NCBI GenBank assembly: GCA_030549335.1
Contig: JAUKPH010000029.1
Coordinates: 1,240,001-1,304,000, forward strand
From: Pontederia crassipes
Taxonomy: Eukaryota > Streptophyta > Magnoliopsida > Commelinales > Pontederiaceae
Length of the DNA: 64,000 bases
Direction: 5' to 3'
In this document: piece by piece, positions 58,401 to 64,000 of the stretch
Numbering within the stretch: position 1 is the first letter of the stretch
How the letters are laid out: each line of letters opens with the position of its first letter
Position numbers and translations under genes: made by a program
The notes under the pieces: model-generated
Told to the model about the DNA's origin: nothing
Databases searched by the model: none
Seen by the model: only the letters and a program-made list of their open reading frames with translations

Positions 58401-61400
58401 CCGAGGGTGCGAAATTTCGCGCGCGCGCCTTTTACTCGTGTTTTTATCCAAGAAGGTCAAAAAATGCGTAATTTTTGACGCTGTCAAAAGATGCCAAATT
58501 TTCGACGCTATCGTGCCTGTTGATGCATGGTGAGATGATTGGGACGAAAAAATGGACTCGGATGAAAATTTTCCGGGGGTGCGAAATTTCGCGCGCGCGC
58601 CTTTTACTCGTGTTTTTATCCAAGAAGGTCAAAAAATGCGCAATTTTTGACGCTATCAAAAGCTGCCAAATTTTCGATGCTTTCTTGCCTGTTGATGCAT
58701 GGTGAGATGATTGGGACGAAAAAATGGACTCGGATGAAAATTTTCCGGGGGTGCGAAATTTCGCGCGCGCGCGTTTTACTCGTGTTTTTATCCAAGAATG
58801 TCAAAAAATGCGTAATTTTTGACGCTGTCAAAAGATGCCAAATTTTCGACGCTTTCGTGCTATTGATGCATGGTGAGATGATTGGGACGAAAAAATGGAC
58901 TCGGACGAAAATTTTCCGGGGGTGAGAAATTTCGCGCGCGCGCCTTTTACTCGTGTTTTCAGCCAAGAAGGTAAAAAAATGCGAAATTTTTGACGCTGTC
59001 AAAAGATGCCAAATTTTCGACGCTTTCGTGTCTGTTGATGCATGGTGAGATGATTGGGACGAAAAAATGGACTCGGACGAAAATTTTCCGGGGGTGCGAA
59101 ATTTCGCGCGCGCGCCTTTTACTCGTGTTTTTATCCAAGAAGGTCAAAAAATGCGTAATTTTTGACGCTGTCAAAAGATGCCAAATTTTTTACGCTTTCG
59201 TGCCTATTGATGCATGGTGAGATGATTGGGACGAAAAAATGGACTCGGATAAAAATTTTCCAGGTGTGCGAAATTTCGCGCGCGCGCCTTTTACTCGTGT
59301 TTTCAGCCAAGAAGGACAAAAAATGCGCAATTTTTGACGCTGTCAAAAGATGCTAAATTGTCGACGCTTTCGTGCCTATTGATGCATGGTGAGATGATTG
59401 GGACGAAAAAATGGACTCGGATGAAAATTTTCCGGGGGTGCGAAATTTCGCGCGCGCGCCTTTTACTCGTCTTTTTATCCAAGAAGGTCAAAAAATGCGT
59501 AATTTTTGACGCTGTCAAAAGATGCCAAATTTTTGACGCTTTCGTGCCTATTGATGCATGGAGAGATGATTGGGACGAAAAAATGGACTCGGATAAAAAT
59601 TTTCCGGGTGTGCGAAATTTCGCGCGCGCGCCTTTTACTCGTGTTTTCAGCCAAGAAGGACAAAAAACGCGCAACTTTTGACGCTGTCAAAAGATGCTAA
59701 ATTTTCGACGCTTTCGTGCCTATTGATGCATGTTGAGATGATTGGCACGAAAAAATGGACTCGGATGAAAATTTTCCGGGGGTGCGAAATTTCGCGCGCG
59801 CGCCTTTTACTCGTGTTTTCAGCCAAGAAGGTCAAAAAATGTGAAATTTTTGATGCTGTCAAAAGATGCCAAATTTTCGACGCTTTCGTGCCTGTTGATG
59901 CATGGTGAGATGATTGGGATGAAAAAATAGACTCGGATGAAAATTTTCCGGGGGTGAGAAATTTCGCGCGCGCGCCTTTTACTCGTGTTTTCAGCCAAGA
60001 AGGTCAAAAAACATGAAATTTTTTACGCTGTCAAAAGATGTCAAATTTTCGACGCTATCGTACCTGTTGATGCATGGTGAGATGATTGGGACGAAAAAAT
60101 GGACTCGGATGAAAATTTTCCGGGGGTGCGAAATTTCGCGCGCGCGCCTTTTACTCGTGTTTTCAGCCAAGAAGGTCAAAAAATGCGAAATTTTTGACGC
60201 TGTCAAAAGATGCCAAATTTTCGACGCTTTCGTGCCTATTGATGCATGGTGAGATGATTGGGACGAAAAAATGGACTCGGATGAAAATTTTCCGGGGGTG
60301 AGAAATTTCGCAGCGCGCGCCTTTTACTCGTGTTTTCAGCCAAGAAGGTCAAAAAATGCGGAATTTTTGACGCTGTCAAAAGATGCCAAATTTTCGACGC
60401 TTTCTTGCCTATTGATGCATGTTGAGATGATTGGGACGAAAAAATGGACTCGGATGAAAATTTTTCGGGGGTGCGAAATTTTGCGCGCGTGCCTTTTACT
60501 CGTGTTTTCAGCGAAGAAGGTCAAAAAACGCGAAATTTTTGACGCTGTCAAAAGATGCCAAATTTTCGACGCTTTCGTGCCTGTTGATGCATGTTGAGAT
60601 GATTGGAACGAAAAAATGGACTCGGATGAAAATTTTCCGGGGGTGCGAAATTTCGGCGCGCGCCTTTTACTCGTGTTTTCAGCCAAGAAAGTCAAAAAAT
60701 GCGAAAATTTTCACGCTGTCAAAAGATGCCAAATTTTCGACGCTTTCGTGCCTATTGATGCATGGTGAGATGATTGGAACGAAAAAATGGACTCGGATGA
60801 AAATTTTCCGGGGGTGCGAAATTTCGCGCGCGCGCCTTTTACTCGTGTTTTCAGCGAAGAAGATCAAAAAACGCGAAATTTTTTACGCTGTCAAAAGATG
60901 CCAAATTTTCGACGCTTTCGTGCCTGTTGATGCATGGTGAGATGATTGGGACGAAAAAATGGACTCGGATGAAAATTTTCCGAGGGTGCGAAATTTCGCG
61001 CGCGCGCCTTTTACTCGTGTTTTTATCCAAGAAGGTCAAAAAATGCGTAATTTTTGACGCTGTCAAAAGATGCCAAATTTTCGACGCTATCGTGCCTGTT
61101 GATGCATGGTGAGATGATTGGGACGAAAAAATGGACTCGGATGAAAATTTTCCGGGGGTGCGAAATTTCGCGCGCGCGCCTTTTACTGGTGTTTTTATCC
61201 AAGAAGGTCAAAAAATGCGCAATTTTTGACGCTATCAAAAGCTGCCAAATTTTCGATGCTTTCTTGCCTGTTGATGCATGGTGAGATGATTGGGACGAAA
61301 AAATGGACTCGGATGAAAATTTTCCGGGGGTGCGAAATTTCGCGCGCGCGCGTTTTACTCGTGTTTTTATCCAAGAAGGTCAAAAAATGCGTAATTTTTG

Positions 61401-64000
61401 ACGCTGTCAAAAGATGCCAAATTTTCGACGCTTTCGTGCTATTGATGCATGTTGAGATGATTGGAACGAAAAAATGGACTCGGATGAAAATTTTCCGGGG
61501 GTGCGAAATTTCGCGCGCGCGCCTTTTACTCGTGTTTTCAGCCAAGAAGGTCAAAAAATGCGAAATTTTTGACGATGTCAAAAGATGCCAAATTTTTGAC
61601 GCTTTCATGCCTATTGATGCATGGTGAGATGATTGGGACGAAAAAATGGACTCGGATAAAAATTTTCCGAGGGTGCGAAATTTCGCGCGCGCGCCTTTTA
61701 CTCGTGTTTTCAGCCAAGAAGGTCAAAAAATGCGCAATTTTTGACGCTGTCAAAATATGCCAAATTTTCGACGCTTTCGTGCCTATTGATGCATGGTGAG
61801 ATGATTGGGACGAAAAAATGGACTCGGATGAAAATTTTCCGGGGGTGAGAAATTTCGCGCGCGCGCCTTTTACTCGTGTTTTCAGCCAAGAAGGTAAAAA
61901 AATGCGAAATTTTTGACGCTGTCAAAAGATGCCAAATTTTTGACGCTTTCGTGCCTGTTGATGCATGGTGAGATGATTGGGACGAAAAAATGGACTCGGA
62001 TGAAAATTTTCCGGGGGTGCGAAATTTCGCGGGCGCGCCTTTTACTCGTGTTTTCAGCCAAGAAGGTCAAAAAACGCGCAATTTTTTACGCTGTCAAAAG
62101 ATGCCAAATTTTCGACGCTTTCTTGCCTATTGATGCATGGTGAGATGATTGAGACGAAAAAATGGACTCGGATGAAAATTTTCCGGGGGTGAGAAATTTC
62201 GCGCGCGCGCCTTTTACTCGTGTTTTCAGCCAAGAAGGTAAAAAATTGCGTAATTTTTGACGCTGTCAAAAGATGCCAAATTTTCGACGCTTTCGTGCCT
62301 ATTGATGCATTGTGAGATGATTGGGACGAAAAAATGGACTCGGATGAAAATTTTCCGGGGGGTGCGAAATTTTGCGCGCGTGCCTTTTACTCGTGTTTTC
62401 AGCGAAGAAGGTCAAAAAACGCGAAATTTTTGACGCTGTCAAAAGATGCCAAATTTTCGACGCTTTCGTGCCTGTTGATGCATGTTGAGATGATTGGAAC
62501 GAAAAAATGGACTCGGATGAAAATTTTCCGGGGGTGCGAAATTTCGCGCGCGCGCCTTTTACTCGTGTTTTCAGCCAAGAAAGTCAAAAAATGCGAAAAT
62601 TTTCACGCTGTCAAAAGATGCCAAATTTTCGACGCTTTCGTGCCTATTGATGCATGGTGAGATGATTGGAACGAAAAAATGGACTCGGATGAAAATTTTC
62701 CGGGGGTGCGAAATTTCGCGCGCGCGCCTTTTACTCGTGTTTTCAGCGAAGAAGGTCAAAAAACGCGAAATTTTTTACGCTGTCAAAAGATGCCAAATTT
62801 TCGACGCTTTCGTGCCTGTTGATGCATGGTGAGATGATTGGGACGAAAAAATGGACTCGGATGAAAATTTTCCGAGGGTGCGAAATTTCGCGCGCGCGCC
62901 TTTTACTCGTGTTTTTATCCAAGAAGGTCAAAAAATGCGTAATTTTTGACGCTGTCAAAAGATGCCAAATTTTCGACGCTATCGTGCCTGTTGATGCATG
63001 GTGAGATGATTGGGACGAAAAAATGGACTCGGATGAAAATTTTCCGGGGGTGCGAAATTTCGCGCGCGCGTCTTTTACTCGTGTTTTTATCCAAGAAGGT
63101 CAAAAAATGCGCAATTTTTGACGCTATCAAAAGCTGCCAAATTTTCGATGCTTTCTTGCCTGTTGATGCATGGTGAGATGATTGGGACGAAAAAATGGAC
63201 TCGGATGAAAATTTTCCGGGGGTGCGAAATTTCGCGCGCGCGCGTTTTACTCGTGTTTTTATCCAAGAAGGTCAAAAAATGCGTAATTTTTGACGCTGTC
63301 AAAAGATGCCAAATTTTCGACGCTTTCGTGCTATTGATGCATGGTGAGATGATTGGGACGAAAAAATGGACTCGGACGAAAATTTTCCGGGGGTGAGAAA
63401 TTTCGCGCGCGCGCCTTTTACTCGTGTTTTCAGCCAAGAAGGTAAAAAAATGCGAAATTTTTGACGCTGTCAAAAGATGCCAAATTTTCGACGCTTTCGT
63501 GTCTGTTGATGCATGGTGAGATGATTGGGACGAAAAAATGGACTCGGACGAAAATTTTCCGGGGGTGCGAAATTTCGCGCGCGCGCCTTTTACTCGTGTT
63601 TTTATCCAAGAAGGTCAAAAAATGCGTAATTTTTGACGCTGTCAAAAGATGCCAAATTTTTTACGCTTTCGTGCCTATTGATGCATGGTGAGATGATTGG
63701 GACGAAAAAATGGACTCGGATAAAAATTTTCCAGGTGTGCGAAATTTCGCGCGCGCGCCTTTTACTCGTGTTTTCAGCCAAGAAGGACAAAAAATGCGCA
63801 ATTTTTGACGCTGTCAAAAGATGCTAAATTGTCGACGCTTTCGTGCCTATTGATGCATGGTGAGATGATTGGGACGAAAAAATGGACTCGGATGAAAATT
63901 TTCCGGGGGTGCGAAATTTCGCGCGCGCGCCTTTTACTCGTCTTTTTATCCAAGAAGGTCAAAAAATGCGTAATTTTTGACGCTGTCAAAAGATGCCAAA

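Larger units (their letters stand above)
29793..64000 (+). repeat. Large satellite array, 172-bp monomer, about 199 head-to-tail copies
   Basis: GATGCAT recurs every 172 bases (29796, 29968, 30140 and so on) to the end of the window, always in the same orientation. With GATGCAT as position 1, each monomer has GGACGAAAAAATGGACTCGG (21-40), the palindrome GAAAATTTTC (43-52), GGGGGTG (54-60), the palindrome GCGAAATTTCGC (about 60-71) running into alternating CG to about 79, TTTTACTCGTG, CCAAGAAGG, and an imperfect 27-bp tandem duplication (about 109-162). Two main variants differ at GTTTTCAGCC versus GTTTTTATCC. Since 172 is not divisible by 3, frames rotate between monomers; the 60-170 codon ORFs on both strands are by-products. 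No other transposon interrupts the array. Confidence 0.98.

Noticed and set aside
29779..64000. Hundreds of 60-170 codon ORFs on both strands (for example the 76-codon MTLSKDAKF-type frame)
   Set aside because: They recur with the 172-bp unit on both strands at once and rotate through frames because 172 is not a multiple of 3. They show no protein family or codon constraint and are satellite by-products.
29793..64000. CRISPR array
   Set aside because: The repeats are contiguous 172-bp monomers without unique spacers, in a plant nuclear context.
29793..64000. CENP-B box in the satellite monomer
   Set aside because: I looked for the TTCG....A..CGGG pattern on both strands of the consensus monomer by eye and did not find it.

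Overview
This window looks like nuclear DNA of a flowering plant. It holds one intact, intron-rich plant gene encoding a Golgi class I alpha-mannosidase (MNS1/MNS2 type, GH47). It also holds degenerate Ty3/gypsy and Ty1/copia retrotransposons, a CACTA (En/Spm) DNA transposon, a SINE-like insertion, microsatellites and two arrays of a related satellite DNA. The GC-rich first exon would suit a monocot, but that is only a weak hint and I cannot name the species.

Layout. 1-380 is the leader of a minus-strand gypsy-like element, and 381 onward is the matching LTR edge followed by ATCATC-rich sequence. 1741-2670 is GC-rich, low-complexity DNA. 3064-5010 is a small, heterogeneous satellite array (about 13 units of roughly 153 bp, plus-strand sense defined as CATGCATCAA). 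5460-6066 is a minus-strand copia fragment (gag, PBS, LTR end) whose LTR end is folded into an inverted repeat. 6067-18141 is a chromodomain-type Ty3/gypsy element with a truncated 5' LTR and a full-length 3' LTR. Its 5' LTR is split by a 5138-bp CACTA element (6948-12085) with perfect 13-bp terminal inverted repeats and a GAA target duplication; the 3' LTR preserves the unoccupied site. 18142-20950 is AT-rich, with a (TAA)n tract and two diverged copies of an unknown repeat. 21268-27228 is the mannosidase gene in 14 exons (576 aa), with a SINE-like insertion in its last intron. 27229-29790 is the 3' UTR and unassigned intergenic DNA. 29793-64000 is a large, head-to-tail array of a 172-bp satellite (about 199 units), interrupted only by a 74-base assembly gap and running off the end of the window.

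The most interesting signal is the relationship between the two arrays. They lie in opposite orientation and are clearly homologous. The 172-bp monomer contains an internal 27-bp tandem duplication (23 of 27 positions identical) that the 153-bp family lacks, and an 8-bp difference explains the remainder of the length difference (172-27+8=153). The small array looks like an older relic form. The large array looks recently amplified, with nested higher-order repeats of 4, 11, 13, 14 and 26 monomers. A complete housekeeping gene ends only about 2.6 kb from the edge of this array.

Only the mannosidase is a convincing functional gene. All the other coding traces are broken transposon genes, and the many short ORFs in the arrays are by-products of the repeat sequence.
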